Assembly (NCBI GenBank): GCA_012934845.2
Contig: WNNJ02003642.1
Location: 62,001 to 126,000, forward strand
Length of the DNA stretch: 64,000 bases
Reading direction: 5' to 3'
Origin: Pomphorhynchus laevis
Taxonomy: Eukaryota; Acanthocephala; Palaeacanthocephala; Echinorhynchida; Pomphorhynchidae
Shown here: in pieces, positions 31,255-43,652 of the stretch
Layout: every line of letters starts with the position of its first letter
Numbering within the stretch: the stretch's first letter is position 1
Made by a program: the position numbers and the translations under genes
Notes under the pieces: generated by a model
Database searches by the model: none
What the model was told of the DNA's origin: nothing
Seen by the model: the letters and a program-made list of their open reading frames with translations, nothing else

Positions 31255-32513
31255 ATGTGCACAAGTGAAAACGCTTATTTCGTGTCGGAGCATCAAAGCT
31301 CTTGTGGAAATGTGCCTGTAATCAACGATTCCGCTGGAATTACAAATGGTAAAGGTAAAGTACCTTCTCCTACATCTTTCCCTTCGGACTTGCAGGTTAG
31401 TCAATTTAATAAGAACTATGTTACTGACTCGGGGGAGCTCCCCCCAATACCGAAACTTAAAAATTTAGCAATTATTAATGCAGTTATGCCAATTGAAAAG
31501 CATAAGCTTTTCAATGTTTTTTACGTAGCTTCGTCCAGAACTACTCTGGAAGAGTAGTATTCAATTCGGTCCGATCATTCGTTAATCAACTAAAAGTCTC
31601 ATTTTCGTCACATGAACTAATGGATGCTTATGAGTCATTTTTCAATAATAATCTGTCCCATCTGGGATCTCTAACGCTAAAGCCCCTACAGGCAACTGTT
31701 AAGATTTCTAATTACCCTCCTTATTTGGAGGAGGAAGATCTGGTTCTCTTACGGGACACGTTCAAGTTGAGTTCTGTCCGCGGATTGAAATCTAAAACAG
31801 GGGAATCCTTACCTGTTGCGTTCTGCGGTACGGACTTAAACAACGCTGATATTTTGTCACGGAATGCAGTCAACCCCTTTATGGGGTATAATCTCAGATT
31901 CAATTTGGTTGATCAAGATTGCTTCACATTTCCTCATTGTAACTCCTGCCACTGCTGGGGGCACTGGGCCTCCTCCTGTGCGCGGGAGAAATCGTGCGGA
32001 GTATGCGGCAAATCATCCTGTATCGCTTTGTCAAAGGGGGAGAGGTGCGTAGCTACCCCAGTCTGTACTAATTGTGGTGGGGACCACCCCGCGTGGTCAC
32101 GTCGTTGTCGTATTTTCAGAGAATATAGAATGAAATATGCAGTCCCGGCTCCCCCAACTGGAAGAAGTTTTGCTGCCGTTGCCGCGCAGCCATCGGAAAG
32201 AATGTCCAACATGGATATTTTGCACTTGTTGGACAACAACACGAAGAATACATTCTCTCAAATACAGCAGTGGCTAGCACCCCTCCTTGGGGCGTTCCTA
32301 AGTTCTCCCTCAGTTCCGTTGCAATCGGAGAAAGATTGTCCGAAATCAAAGAAAAGGGGTGGATCAGCAAGATTGGTTCCACCCCTCAAGGTTGGCAAGC
32401 TGATAAAAGAGAAAGGCGCCTCAAAGGGAAATGAAGATACTGCCCTGGGGGTTACGATTCTGGATGGGGCTAGTGGCGGGAGGGGCGACCTTCCCGCACC
32501 TAGCTCTGTCTAG
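31255..32513 (+). pseudogene. I/Jockey-like LINE ORF1 (CCHC zinc-knuckle protein)
   Basis: The N-terminal part (31255-31557) starts MCTSENAYFVSEHQS and contains GELPPIPKLKNLAIINAVMP, a segment conserved in the two other copies. After a stop the frame resumes at 31620 with LKPLQATVKISNYPPYLEEE, NPFMGYNLRFNLV, and three zinc-knuckle-type clusters (CNSCHCWGHWASSC, CGVCGKSSC, CTNCGGDHPAWSRRC). Such ORF1 proteins of the I/Jockey/R1 group bind the element RNA. The C-terminal segment is Lys/Gly-rich. It has at least one frameshift between the two parts, so this copy is broken. Confidence 0.8.
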
Positions 32514-32533
32514 GTTGACTTCCCCCGTCCAAC

Positions 32534-33870
32534 TTGTCTAACACAATGGTGAGTAAGCCTGAGCCTTTTTCACTGAATATTCTTCAGTGGAATTCGGGAG
32601 GTGCTTCTGCCCTTAGACTTTTATCTAGTAGAGATGCAGATGTTATAGTCCTTCAGGAGACGCGGTCTATCCGTATCCCCCAGGACATTACTCGATTTAT
32701 CCCTCAGCATATATACACCCACTTCACTCCGTATATAACGCCTCCTCACTCCTCTTCATATCAAGGTTTTTAACCTTAGTTAAATGCTCCTTAAGATCTT
32801 CTCTCCTTCTTAACTATTCTTGTCCTGCCCTATCTTGTCTAGCTATATCACTTCGTAAGAACGGTAAATGTATCAGTACAGCCAATATTTATATACGGCC
32901 AGGAAAAATTCACAAGAACCGTGACCTCCTGGATCGTTTATTGGGTAGCGGCTATGACATGTTACATGGTGATTTCAACGACAGAACTGGTCGTTGGATT
33001 AATGCAGCAAACCGCAGAGCCAGGAACGAATATCTTATTCACAAACCACCATCCCCCACCTTTCATTGCTCAACAACTAATTCACTCCTCGACATATTAC
33101 TGCTTCATAAGAAGTGGTTGTTAAAACCCTTCTTTACTGAGCAGTCGCGCCAACAACAGACCACCTCTCATGACCTAATTAGTTGGCGGTTAGAGGAAGA
33201 TACATTGCTGAGGAGAAGGTTCCACTTTGATCCCGTCAGGGTGGCCTTCTTTCAGGCAGCTATCCAACTATTCCCCCGAATTGGGAATGAGAGTTTGACC
33301 AAATTTAATACTTACCTCTCTTCGCAAGCTACCGCGATACTATCAACTACCTATAAAGGTCGCATATACAATCCCACTCCAACAAAACTCAAGGTCCTAG
33401 CTAAAATGCTACATCTTCATACTATCTCTTTTTCCGCCAGACAAGCCCTCTCGAATGAATACTGGAGCACTAGATATAGGTTCTAGTTGAGTAGGGATAA
33501 GGCAAGCATTTCTCGCCTTAGCCCTTCTCAGTCTTCCTTCTGGAAGATATTCAAAAAGGAGAAATTTGTCTGTTGGAAGGATAGAGCTTTAGATTGGATT
33601 GGTAGAATATGCCTTGATAAAGTTTTGGATGAGTCACTATCCCTACACAATTATAAAGCACTCAATCACCCCAACTAATCCCGCCTTGGTGTGACTTCAG
33701 GAGTAGGGACTTATCTGTTACAGATATCCTTAACTCATGGGGGCCACTCTCGGGCACCTCCAGAACCCATGCACCACTCTCCACTCGTGTCTGTCAGCTT
33801 TTGACAGACAGTCAAAGAAAGGAAGTCGCCATAACAATGCTATTAGCCTCCCTTCCGACATTGCTAACAT
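32534..33870 (+). pseudogene. I/Jockey-like LINE ORF2, endonuclease half
   Basis: Starts about 20 bases after ORF1. The AP-type endonuclease reads SLNILQWNSGGASALRLLSS, ADVIVLQETRSIR, then (32941-33486) GYDMLHGDFNDRTGRWINAA, SLLDILLLHKKW and the QTTSHDL histidine block. The catalytic GDFN-DR and SHD-type motifs are present. A stop after SSYQGF (32773) and a frame change before 32941 break it. A further piece continues to 33678. The RT is absent, so it could not retrotranspose. Confidence 0.8.
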
Positions 33871-33935
33871 AACCTCAAAATCTATCATCTCAGCTATCAT
33901 CTCATGTTAGCAATCTATCATTGCTAACCTTTCTC
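33870..33935. other. patchwork junction between two LINEs
   Basis: CTCAAAATCTATCATCTCA occurs twice (about 33874 and 33933), and TTGCTAAC/GTTAGCAA pieces appear in both directions between them. The I/Jockey-like RT stops here and the CR1-group ORF1 starts here. Confidence 0.6.
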
Positions 33936-34531
33936 AAAATCTATCATCTCACAAACCCTCTCCATTTCAGAATCGTAGTTTCGCAAGTGTAGTACGTAGA
34001 GAAGTAACGCGTTCTATCCTTGCCACTTCTAATATTAAATCAAGTATCTGCTCCCCGTTGGAAATCATTAACAGTTGCAAAAAATCAGCTTTGCGCTCGT
34101 CAAATTTTATTATACGCAATCTACCAAATACAGCGGATGATGAAGCTAGTGTTAGAGACATTTTATCCGCTGTAGGCATTCAAATAACTGCAAAATTTTC
34201 AATTAAGGTCCATCGACTTCCAGCCAAAAGAACAGACATTCCTCCGTGGACTTTAGTTTCAACGGACGAGGTAACGGCCAGCAACGTTTTATCAAACTCT
34301 TATAAATTGAGAAAAGTTGATCGTTTTAGGAATGTTTACATCATGCCGGATTTTCCCCCCGAAGAGCGTGTTGCCAATCAGGTTCTGCGCAAACAGCTAC
34401 AAGAGAAAAGACTTGCAAACCCAAATAGTAATTACATAATTAGAAATTTTCAAATTGTTCGTAGACCGAATAATGGAAAGGTAGGCACAACACCCGTTAA
34501 TTCCTCATTAATGGATGGGTCGTCTATATGA
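33935..34531 (+). CDS. CR1-group LINE ORF1 protein (RRM-like)
   Basis: The frame is open from about 33935 (NLSSHKPSPFQNRSFASVV and onward) with a clear ATG at 34058. It encodes SSNFIIRNLPNTADDEASVR, the IKVHRLPAKR strand, DIPPWTLVST, VYIMPDFPPEERVANQVLRK and NYIIRNFQIVRRPN. This matches the ORF1 of the L2-like element position by position (VRNLP, HRLP, PPW, YLCPD, RLRKEL, YFIRGHKIV). It is a nucleic-acid-binding RRM-like fold typical of CR1/L2 ORF1p. It lacks the cysteine-rich N-terminus of the L2-like ORF1, which may be lost at the 5' junction. Confidence 0.7.
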   Translation, partial: QNLSSHKPSPFQNRSFASVVRREVTRSILATSNIKSSICSPLEIINSCKKSALRSSNFIIRNLPNTADDEASVRDILSAVGIQITAKFSIKVHRLPAKRTDIPPWTLVSTDEVTASNVLSNSYKLRKVDRFRNVYIMPDFPPEERVANQVLRKQLQEKRLANPNSNYIIRNFQIVRRPNNGKVGTTPVNSSLMDGSSI

Positions 34532-34579
34532 CTATCCTCTTCTGCAAGAAGTGGTAGTCAGGTTTGTGAGCACCACAAG

Positions 34580-37361
34580 TCTTTTAGACTGTTACTATTT
34601 AATGTGGAAGGTTTGGCGTCTTTGATCGAGCAAGGTATTGAATCCTGGTTCGATACCTTTCACGTTGTGGTACTATTAGAGACCATGTTTACTAATAATT
34701 ATTCTTTACCTGGTTTTTATACATTTGACAATCCTGCTTTATTGGGCATTCGTGGTCGCCCCGCGGGTGGAATAATTTTAGGTTTAAATAGGGCCTTCAG
34801 GGATTGGCAATGTAGGTATTTGCTGAATTCTATACTGCTTGAAACACCTGTCATCACTTTTATCGCATGCTATTTCAAACCCACACTTACCGCGGCAGAT
34901 ATAATTGACGAAATTTCTTAGCTTCTTTCAACTCTAAACAGCACAGTCCCGATAATTATCGCAGGAGATTTTAATGCAAGATTCACCAGTCCAATCACAG
35001 AAAAATTGCGAATTCTTGTCAATTACTTTAAGTCTATAAATCTAAAGTTATACGTCCCTAATGAAAATTGGTCCTACGAATCTTCTACAGGTAAAAGCTG
35101 TATAGACATCATATTTACTAACGTGCATGTAAGACATATAGGGCTAGAACTATCTTCAAAATGGGCGTTAGTTCGTAAACACAAACCTGTCTCGTGTATT
35201 TTCGATTGCATATGCAACATACAATCAATAGATTTGCCCCGTCAACCTAGCAGGAAATTATGTACTTCAGCAATTGATTATAGTCAAATAAATCTAGCTT
35301 TTCAATTCCTTAGATCAGGAGAACTGGGGAACAGCATTACTTCTGTAATTTCCACCCTTCTATCGGCTTGTAGATATGAATCCGACTATTCCAAAAAAAA
35401 CTCATACCTAGTAAAACCCGCTTGGTTTAAACAGTTCCAGCAACATTTAATTCAATTAAATAAAAGTTATCGGTTCGATTTAACGGTAAGGAAAGATTTT
35501 GTAGATTTACGTAGGCTTTACGTTAAACTTGTATCGATGTATCTTAGAGAACGACGTTTAGAGATTGAACGACGGGAATTGTCTAAGGCGGAGTCGACAC
35601 CGTGGATACTTAAGAAAGCTAACATTGGAACATATTCCAGGATTCAAATAGAAAATTGGAAATCACACTTCCAATCTATTTTGCGCCATTCAATATTAGA
35701 AGACATGCCTGTACGTTTATCTTCAGTTTCATGCATAAATTCAATATACGGTTCAGATCCTCTGAATTTACCTTTTACGCCGTTTGAAGTCGTAAGATCC
35801 CTATCAATCTTAAAAGATCATAAAGCTGCCGGGTTAGATCAATTATGCGTAGAACAGTTAAAGTCGACTATCGATATTTTGATAGACTACTGGACAGAAC
35901 TTTTCAATCTACTTCTTGCAGGTCATCCGTTTCCGATTTCGTGGCGCGACGGTGTAATTAAGATCCTGCATAAGGGCAAAGGTGACTATGATTCACTGGA
36001 TGCGTACAGGGGGATTGCGATATTAAATCACAGTTATAAGTTATTGACTCATATAATGTATATGCGCCTTATTAAGTTTCGCGAGCATCTCTTACCTACG
36101 GAGCAGTATGGATTCCGCCCGAAAAGGTCAACGTCCGATGCAATAAAGCATGTCCGTGACGAAGTCACCAATTGTTTCGCTAATCGTAGACCGTTGTATG
36201 CTACTTTTGTTGACTTTGAGCGAGCATTTGACACAGTGAATCGTTCTTTGTTACTTGATAAACTTTCCACCAGAGTGTCCGTTAGTGGTCGCTTTTTGTA
36301 TCTTATTTATTCTGTGCTTCAGCCTAATCGCCTTAAAGTATCTGATGGTATCAACACCTCTGATTTCTTTTTTTGCTAATCGCGGTGTTTTACAGGGAGA
36401 TCCACTCAGCCCTATATTATTTTCCTTTTTTGTTATGGATTTGCCTATGCATCTTCGTCATGCATCGAATGAAGTCTCTTGTAGCCTCTATGCCGACGAT
36501 CTAGTAATATTAGCCAAAGATCTTTTATCCGCTCAAAGTGCGTTAGATGCTCTGTCATCCTATTGTTTATCAAATCAGTTGACGGTGAATGTAAATAAAT
36601 CGAAAGCCCTTAAATTTCGGTTAGGTGGACCTTTGCGTCGATGTGACATGCTGAGAATAGGCAATGTAGATTTAGAATTCTGCAATAGTTACAATTATTT
36701 GGGAGTATTACTTTCGTCGAAATGGTCATTTACTAAACACCTACATCGTAAATCCTCGAAGTTAGTTGTAGCAACCTCTTATGCAAAAAACTTAGGTTCT
36801 TTATCTTTCTCAGGAGCCCTCCGGTATTTTCGAAGTATGTTGCTTCCCATAGTTTCATATGCTTTGCCAGTTATCTGGTCGGATTTAAGTCCCTTCAATT
36901 TTCAGCAGTTGGACAGGTGTCAATGGAGATTCGTGAAGCGAATTGTTGGAGTCTCACCAAAATGTTCTTCATCGGTTATAGCGATACTATCATCGTTAGA
37001 ACCTTGCTCTAAATACATCTGCTCAACATTTAATCTTGAACACACTGCATCATTTACTACTAACCTGAACATGTTCTTTCGAAAGACGACGTCATTGGAT
37101 TCTGAATTTTATCTTACTCCGGCATTCTTACAGACTAAATGGAGAGAACCCTGTGCAAGGAAAAGACCGCTGATCTGGAGAGCATCTGTCCATGGATATC
37201 ACGATAAATTCTGCGCTATTAGAATTCCAGTACATGCACGGTGCTCTTTGTGCATTTGTGTTCTTTGCAAAAATGAATGCGCATCTAACCTGTATATCTT
37301 CACTTGCCCAATTTTGAAAAATATGTCACTATCCGATATTGACAGTAGGAGAAGATTTTGA
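34580..37361 (+). pseudogene. CR1-group LINE ORF2 (endonuclease + RT), two breaks
   Basis: The endonuclease has VEGLASLIEQGIESWFD, VVVLLETMF, RGRPAGGIILGL, then IIIAGDFNARFTSP and CIDIIFTN. The RT has DHKAAGLDQLC, VIKILHKGKGDYDSLDAYRG, EQYGFRPKRSTSDAIKHV, YATFVDFERAFDTVNRSLL, NRGVLQGDPLSPILF, CSLYADDLVILAKDLL and NYLGVLLSSKWSFTKHL. A C-terminal CSLCICVLCKNEC, then a FTCPIL segment, forms a cysteine motif common in LINE tails. One in-frame TAG lies at 34919. The frame then runs on unchanged to about 36370, where a run of seven T (36368-36374) marks a one-base frameshift into the frame that ends at 37361. Either could be a sequencing error. Otherwise the protein looks complete, so this insertion is young. 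Confidence 0.85.
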
Positions 37362-37460
37362 AATACAATTTATAAAATTGATAAACTTTTGGTGTATTTA
37401 TTTTGTTTACCCAGTACCGAAAGGTAAAGAGGTATAATAAATTCTCTCATTATTATTAGA

Positions 37461-40353
37461 AGGTTTTCAGAGATATTAAAGTTATAACAATTTAAATATG
37501 AAATTTAAAACTAATATTTTTAGTAAGCAAAATTATTGCGACTTAGTTTCTGTAATTCGCCAGTATAAGTATGAAAAATTTCTGCTGTCTTCCTTCCTGC
37601 TTTGTTGGCGATGCTTGCACGAGTTAGAAGAGCAAATTTCAAGGTATTTATAGCCTGTGAAATTGACACGTGATATAGTGTGGGAATAAGCTGTGCTCTG
37701 GTGCAAGATGGTAGAAGACAGATGACAGAGTTATGATAATTTTTAACTGCATATCATTATATTATACTTCAAAATTGTTTTGATAGTACAATTAATCAGT
37801 AGAAAGTCACTGTAAAGAGACGTTTCCTGATACATCTAGGTAATTAGCATCTTGTAAAATCACTAGATGGTTTCTTAAGCGGAATTTAAACCAATTATTT
37901 CCGGAAGTATGTTCTATTTGCCAAGAAAAAGAGATTGAAAGAGAACATACTTTGTTCTCTTTCAGAATGAAATTTAGTATTCGAGAAACCTCGTCCGTTA
38001 GATTTTTAATGAATTCCTCCGAATTTTCAGTGAAACAATTAACAAACAAGTGTATCCTTGGACAAATTCAGAGTTTTAAAACATCGCTATTCAAACAATC
38101 AAAATATTATACTCGTTTGCTTTACTTAAGAAAAAACTGAAAAAATATGAAAAAATAAAATAATAATTTTAATAAAATAAAATTATTTTATTTTTAAATA
38201 AAATTATTAAATAAATGAATAATAATTTTAATAATAAAATTATTTAACTGAACGTTTAAAAATCTACTTACCAGAAGTAGGGTGGTATATCCACGCATCA
38301 TTTTTATCTGTCGATAATGCATCAATATTGTCTTAATGCAAAGGTTGTAAATTATTTGCATATTAAAATATTCATATAAAAATTGATAATTTCTCTTAAA
38401 ACTTAGAAACAATAATTTAATTTATTATACTGAAAGTATAAACGTATTAAACATACTTTAAGCTGTCTTTTGCTGAGATTTTTAATCAAAAATATAACAT
38501 GTTCTTTAAAGAACTCTTCCGAAAGTCACGTTGTATATTTTTGCCTTTCAATTTAGGCAAAAATATACAGTACTATATATAAATATGCCGTATTTCGTAC
38601 ATCCTGGACAGTTCATTTACTTAGCAGATCCGTGCACATTATTATATATTGAAAGTATCAATATAGTTATTTAAACCACAGCTTGGGATCCTTATTTCTG
38701 TCGGATTCGTAAATATTACAAAATAAGTAGGTATATAAAATTTAACCAAATAATATAAAATTTAACTAAATAAGCTTTGTTAAATATTTTATTGAAATTA
38801 TATCTAAACTATAAACTATGTATACGAAATATGATTATTGGTCTCTATAAACAAAAAACAAAGATTAATTCTTTAATTTACGTTTCGCCTTGGGGCATTT
38901 TCAAAGATTGTAAGTATTTATTAGAATCTATTTATTTTAACCGGAATTTATTTTAATCGGAAGCTACTTCAATCCGGAAGTATTTTATAAATTGATTTTA
39001 ATTTATACTTTAATTTATATTTTAATTTATATTTTAATTTATTAATTTTATTACAATTAAACTGATGTGATATATTTTGATTTTGTCTAATAGTTAGTTT
39101 GATTTCGATATTTTGATTTAATATTTTTATAATAAAATATAAAAATATATAAATAAATATATATTGTCATTATAAGTTATAATGAGATGTGTAACCCCAA
39201 ATTTTGGAATACACATCTTGAGCTTTTAAGCTCAAGATTTACCAATATAATATAAATATACAAATATGAGCTTTTAAGATATTTTGAGATTTATCTTTTA
39301 TTCGGGTGGGAAGGAGGAAGTCACACAAGGTGTTTCAGGCTAATTTTGGTTTCCACACATTAACATCCTAATTAAATGGTTCTCATCCAGTAAATTTTTA
39401 TTCTGTCATAAACGAGGGTGAGCCGAATAAAACTAAAATCGGCAAACAAGATCAGCGCTAGTGATTAAAAGTTACCTAATACCTGGCGTACAATTTAAGT
39501 TGCACATATTCTAAAAAGGATTTTGGTAGGTAAAAATAACTGAAAACTCTTTTCTGACCCGTACACTGAGTATTTTAATTAAATAAAGTTATTTGCCTTT
39601 TAATAGATGTAAAACAAGTTATGCTTTATTGACTAGATGATTATCTAGTGTGGGACCTATTGAGGGTAACCTTGTATATCATTATATTTAGCAATTATTA
39701 TAAAAAATAAGGAATTTATATCTTACCCTTTAAAGATCCGCTGATGTGCAATAAATGGATAATTAGAATACTAAGATACGAGTACATCTGAAAAACAAAA
39801 GAAAATAAGATAAAAAAGTGCTTACTAAAAATTTAAAATACGATTTTTAAAATTAAAATTTTAAAATTTTGAAATAATTTTTAAAATTTTATATTTTTAA
39901 AAATTTAAAAATTTAAAAATTATATTGCTAACACGGGTTATTTAAATAAAGACAAGATGGTGTTAAATACTATAATTTAAAACAATAACTAAATTTGTAC
40001 ATTGGTCATCTTCATTCGACCAAAATTTTGATTAAAGTTAGTTATCACTTGGTTACAGCCTTACATGATATTAAGGCTGCTAACATAAAAATGTCCAAGA
40101 CATAAATGCTTTTTTTCAATTGAACGTTCAAGCATATTTGTGTATTGTTGTAATAAATAGTGTCTTTGTATATTTACTCTCACCACATCTCTCAAATCAC
40201 TTATCTTTTGCAGCCTTGATACCAACTTATCTTAGCTTCTGAAACAATTCGTTTTTATTAAATTATCACCTTTGTGGTACGAAATTGAGGCATAAACATA
40301 GTATCCATAACTTTGTCTGACTGATGGATTCACTAGACAAATTAATCAAATCA
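37461..40353. other. AT-rich intergenic sequence
   Basis: No supported gene. A minus frame at 37807-38049 (with WQIEHTSGNNWFKFRLRNHL) could be the decayed tail of another LINE or an exon, but I recognise no domain. Notable are several perfect hairpins: 37936-37964 (12-bp arms), 38533-38568 (14-bp arms), 39215-39238 (11-bp arms). 39841-39930 is a simple AAATTTTAAAA-type stretch. Confidence 0.4.
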
Positions 40354-40428
40354 ATATGACCTCTGACAGAGGTCATATTATCGGGAAAACAAAGTCCACA
40401 GGTCAATAATAACATGTCAGTAGAACAA
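40354..40428. repeat. repeat module before the plus PLE
   Basis: ATATGACCTCTGACAGAGGTCATAT (an 11-bp-arm hairpin at 40354-40378) begins the module. It continues with CGGGAAAACAAAGTCCACAG and GTCAATAATAACATGTCAGT. The same module precedes PLE termini at 12830 and 11670. Confidence 0.65.
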
Positions 40429-40624
40429 ATCAAATAAGCTAACTGAGTCTACGTATTTAATATAATTATAAAATAAACAAAACAATAATGCTAAATTAAA
40501 ATTTTATAATTAAATAATAATATTAATAATTGTTATAAGATTTTTTATAATTTATATCATGTTAAAATAAAAAATTTAAATTTAAAATATAAGTCATTTT
40601 TTATGAATCGACTAATAAATAACA
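40429..40624 (-). repeat. left terminal inverted repeat of the PLE
   Basis: ATCAAATAAGCTAACTGAGT to GAATCGACTAATAAATAACA is the reverse complement of 43810-44010, with scattered differences. The same segment, in this orientation, also forms the tail derivatives at 10-16.5 kb and 28.3 kb. Confidence 0.8.
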
Positions 40625-40917
40625 GAACAACTTTGTTTTGTTTTTTTTTAAATCCCACCGTATATTTGTTTACAAATATACGATTGGAGTGATATTTTAA
40701 TGAAAATGTTTATATTTTAAATAAAGATGCCATTTTATATTTTCTTTTTTATATTTGCTGTTAAACACTGCAGAAGTAACACCATTTGTATTTTTACAGT
40801 AATATACTTTAAATATATCGGAGTTATATTAGAGTTGTATTCATTTTTCTTTTTTTAAAAGTTTCTTCTTGAGTGTTTATTTTTAATTTTTTTTAGAAAA
40901 ATAGAGCTAATTGCGAA
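40625..40917 (+). promoter_or_regulatory. 5' leader of the PLE
   Basis: Non-coding leader with pyrimidine-rich runs and a hairpin at 40659-40682 (CGTATATTTGT, 2-base loop, ACAAATATACG). It is unique in this window because the minus copy is truncated before it. Promoter function is assumed from position only. Confidence 0.4.
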
Positions 40918-43652
40918 ATGTTAGAAAAGGTTAAAAATTATGACTTAAAAGAGTCATGTACTCAACCATATTGGAAAATACGTAAGTACTAATGATTTGA
41001 ATTTTAGATCTTTTATATGTAACAGAAAAAATTGTATAGTTTGTGATGATTATTAAAATAATAATTGTATTGTAAGTAATACGACAAACAAATGTTTTTC
41101 ATTAAATATTAATAATAATTGTAACTGCAATACCGCAGGTGTAGTGTATCTAATACAATGTACATGTGGATTGCAATATATAGGAAAAACATATCAAATG
41201 TTAAAAACTAGGTTTAGGCAACATATATAATATACAGCATAATAGTCAAACTATATTTCATAAACATATGAGATTAATAGGACATGATATTAAAAACTGT
41301 AAATTATTTATTTTAGAACATATTATCGAAGAAAACATTTCAATATTAAATCAAAAACTATTAGAAAAAGAAGATTTTTGGATTAAAACGCTTAATTTCA
41401 TGTACCCATTAGGATTGAATGACGTGGTACAAGGAATTGGCAGAAGTAGTATAATACATAATAAACAACTATATTATAATAATCCGATTAAACGCAAACC
41501 AAGAAGTCGTGGTGATAAAAGGAATAAGAAAAATAGAGTTAAAAATATTAAAAAAGATATGTATATAAATGAACAATTAGAAATATTAAAACAACTTTTA
41601 AGAGAAAATAAGCTAAAAGATCTTTATGTAAATATAAGAAGTTTTTATAAAGATATCATATGTTCAATAAATCAAAAATTAATTAACGACTATGATAGGC
41701 TAAGTTGTATAATAGACAGTTATTGTAATATAAAACAGTAAAATCGTACAATAAATGTTAATAACAATAGAAAATATACATTAACCATAAACTTCATTAA
41801 TAAATGCATAGATAACATAAATATAGCCGGACTTTTAAATAATTCTAAAAGTAAAGAAATAATAGGGTCAGATTTAAGTAAATATATTCCTAAAATAAGG
41901 TATAAACTCCTACCACCATTAGGACGAAAAATTTGTAATTATAATAAAGAATTAAAATCAATATGTAACGATAATATTAGAAACAAAATGGAAACAGAAT
42001 GCAATTGTAAAAGTCTTAGTTTTGATAAAATAAATGAACATATATGTACCCATAATCTAGAATTAATTGAAAATTGTGAATTAAGAAAGCTGCTATCAAA
42101 AGGGTATAAATATAGATTAAATAATAACAACGACAAAAATAAAATTTACAATTCGTTATATAATAACTTAAATGATTACTTTAGTAAGCTGATTAATAGT
42201 GAAAGCTTGAATATATCTACGATAAAAATTTGGAAAGATTATATATTTGATAAAATGAAAATAACAAACAATTACAAAAGGAAAGATAAAATTAATAAAG
42301 ATATGTATAAAGAACTTACTAAATTAAAGCATAACTATATAATAACAACTATTGATAAAGCTAGTAATAACTTTGTCTTCATATTAAAAAAGCTTTATTA
42401 TGATATACTAATGAAAGAGGTTAATTCTAATGATTCAAATGTAAATCCAACATATGAACGTAGTGAGTTGAGTTTTGAAACAATTATTACAAGTCACTGT
42501 TCTATAATGGATAAAAAGGGTATAAAGGTTGAATTAGATAATAAAACTATACCTATATTATATTGGAATCCAAAATTACATAAAAATCCAATAAAACCTA
42601 GGTTCATATGTAGTGCATTTAAATGTACATTAAAACCACTTTCTGTCTATATGAATAAAATACTTAAAGTAATTAAAGCACACTTTAAAAAATATTGCAA
42701 GGTAATCCAAATTAATACTGGTATAAAACACTATTTCAGTATTAATTCTACAAAGGAATTTTTAGAACAGACAAAAGGAATAAATTTTCAAAATATAAAT
42801 ACATACGATTTTAGTACTCTTTATACAAATCTAGGTTTAGTAGATATTAAAGAAGCGTTAGTAAAATTAATTAATCTTATATTCGGAAAAATATATACAT
42901 ATATATGTTATAATAATTATAACGCCTATCTAACAAAAATTAAGCCATCAAGTAAATATAAATATATGGATAAAATTGAATTAATAGAATTCTTAAATAT
43001 TTTCATAAATCAAAATTATTTAAAAGTAGGGACATCTATATTTAGACAAGTAAAAGGTGTTCCAATGGGTGGTAATAGTAGCCCAATTATAGCTGACTTG
43101 TTTTTAAGCTTTATAGAATATGAATTTGTTCATAACTGTGTAAAAACTAAATCTAAACAATATAAATATATGAAATATATGTTTCGATACATTGATGATA
43201 TATGTGTATTTAATTCAAATAATTTTTATTCAATTAGTCAACAAATTTATCGAGAAAGCCTTATTCTTAACAAAACCAATATTAATGATAAAGAAGGTGT
43301 ATATCTAGATATGAACATTAAATTAACATTAACTAAAACTACTATTAATTTATATCGTAAAGATGACATATTTAAATTTACAAGAAACATATTTTTGCAT
43401 GAGCATTCATGCATACCATATAATATAAAATATAATACATTAAATAATGAAATTTTAAGAATTGCAACAATATGTAATGATATTGGCTTTCTTCAAAATC
43501 ATTTAAATAATTTAATAGATGCGTATTTTAAATTAGGTTACTATAAAAATAACATCAAGCAGAAAATGGTAAAATATATAAATCAACATAATAATATAAA
43601 GAATAAATTTAAACTCTTAAGTGGCAAATTTTTATGGATGGATAATAAATAA
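40918..43652 (+). pseudogene. PLE polyprotein: N-terminal GIY-YIG nuclease, C-terminal reverse transcriptase
   Basis: A start at ATG 40918 gives MLEKVKNYDLKESCTQPYWK. Next come a cysteine segment (CNRKNCIVCD), the GIY-YIG nuclease (41118-41420: GVVYLIQCTCGLQYIGKT, TRFRQH, EKEDFWIKTL, MYPLGLND) and a basic linker. The RT (42330-43320) has TTIDKASNNFVF, YWNPKLHKNPIKPRFICS, NTYDFSTLYTNL (first Asp), VKGVPMGGNSSPIIADLF and FRYIDDICVF (catalytic DD). The thumb follows, with FTRNIFLHEHSCIPYN, and the protein ends KFLWMDNK with no C-terminal nuclease. From 41268 to 43652 a single frame holds with one stop at 41739; from there to the end 1.9 kb is open. The N-terminal 350 bases have a few small breaks. 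The intact RT suggests recent activity. Confidence 0.85.

Larger units (their letters stand above)
31251..33905 (+). mobile_element. I/Jockey-like LINE, 3'-truncated
   Basis: Plus-strand copy of the family at 58.5-62.2 kb and 62.3-64.0 kb. It holds ORF1 (31255-32513) and the endonuclease half of ORF2 (32534-33870), then breaks off at the start of the RT near SQRKEVAITMLLASLP, where a CR1-group LINE begins. LINEs normally lose 5' ends, so a missing 3' end implies later deletion or an insertion-linked rearrangement. Confidence 0.8.
33925..37460 (+). mobile_element. CR1-group LINE, nearly intact
   Basis: About 3.5 kb, plus strand: ORF1 with an RRM-like domain, ORF2 with AP endonuclease, RT and a C-terminal cysteine motif, and a short 3' UTR ending near CTCTCATTATTATT, a likely ATT-repeat tail. 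Only one stop and one frameshift separate the ORF2 from being open. The 5' end lies in a patchwork junction, so the true 5' UTR may be lost. ORF1 is related to the ORF1 at 7510-8625, but the RT is of a different lineage (FVDFERAFDTVNR, LQGDPLSPILF, LYADDLVIL); clade within the CR1 group not resolved. Confidence 0.8.

Noticed and set aside
37807-38049. 80-codon minus frame as an exon
   Set aside because: No recognised domain; it could be a LINE tail, and the hairpin at 37936-37964 inside it suggests a rearranged sequence.
40983-41008. GTAAGTACTAAT to TTTTAG looks like a tiny intron in the PLE gene
   Set aside because: Only 26 bases, too short for an animal intron. The minus copy has the same segment with GTAAAT instead of GTAAGT, and small decay near the start of the gene explains the frame problem better.
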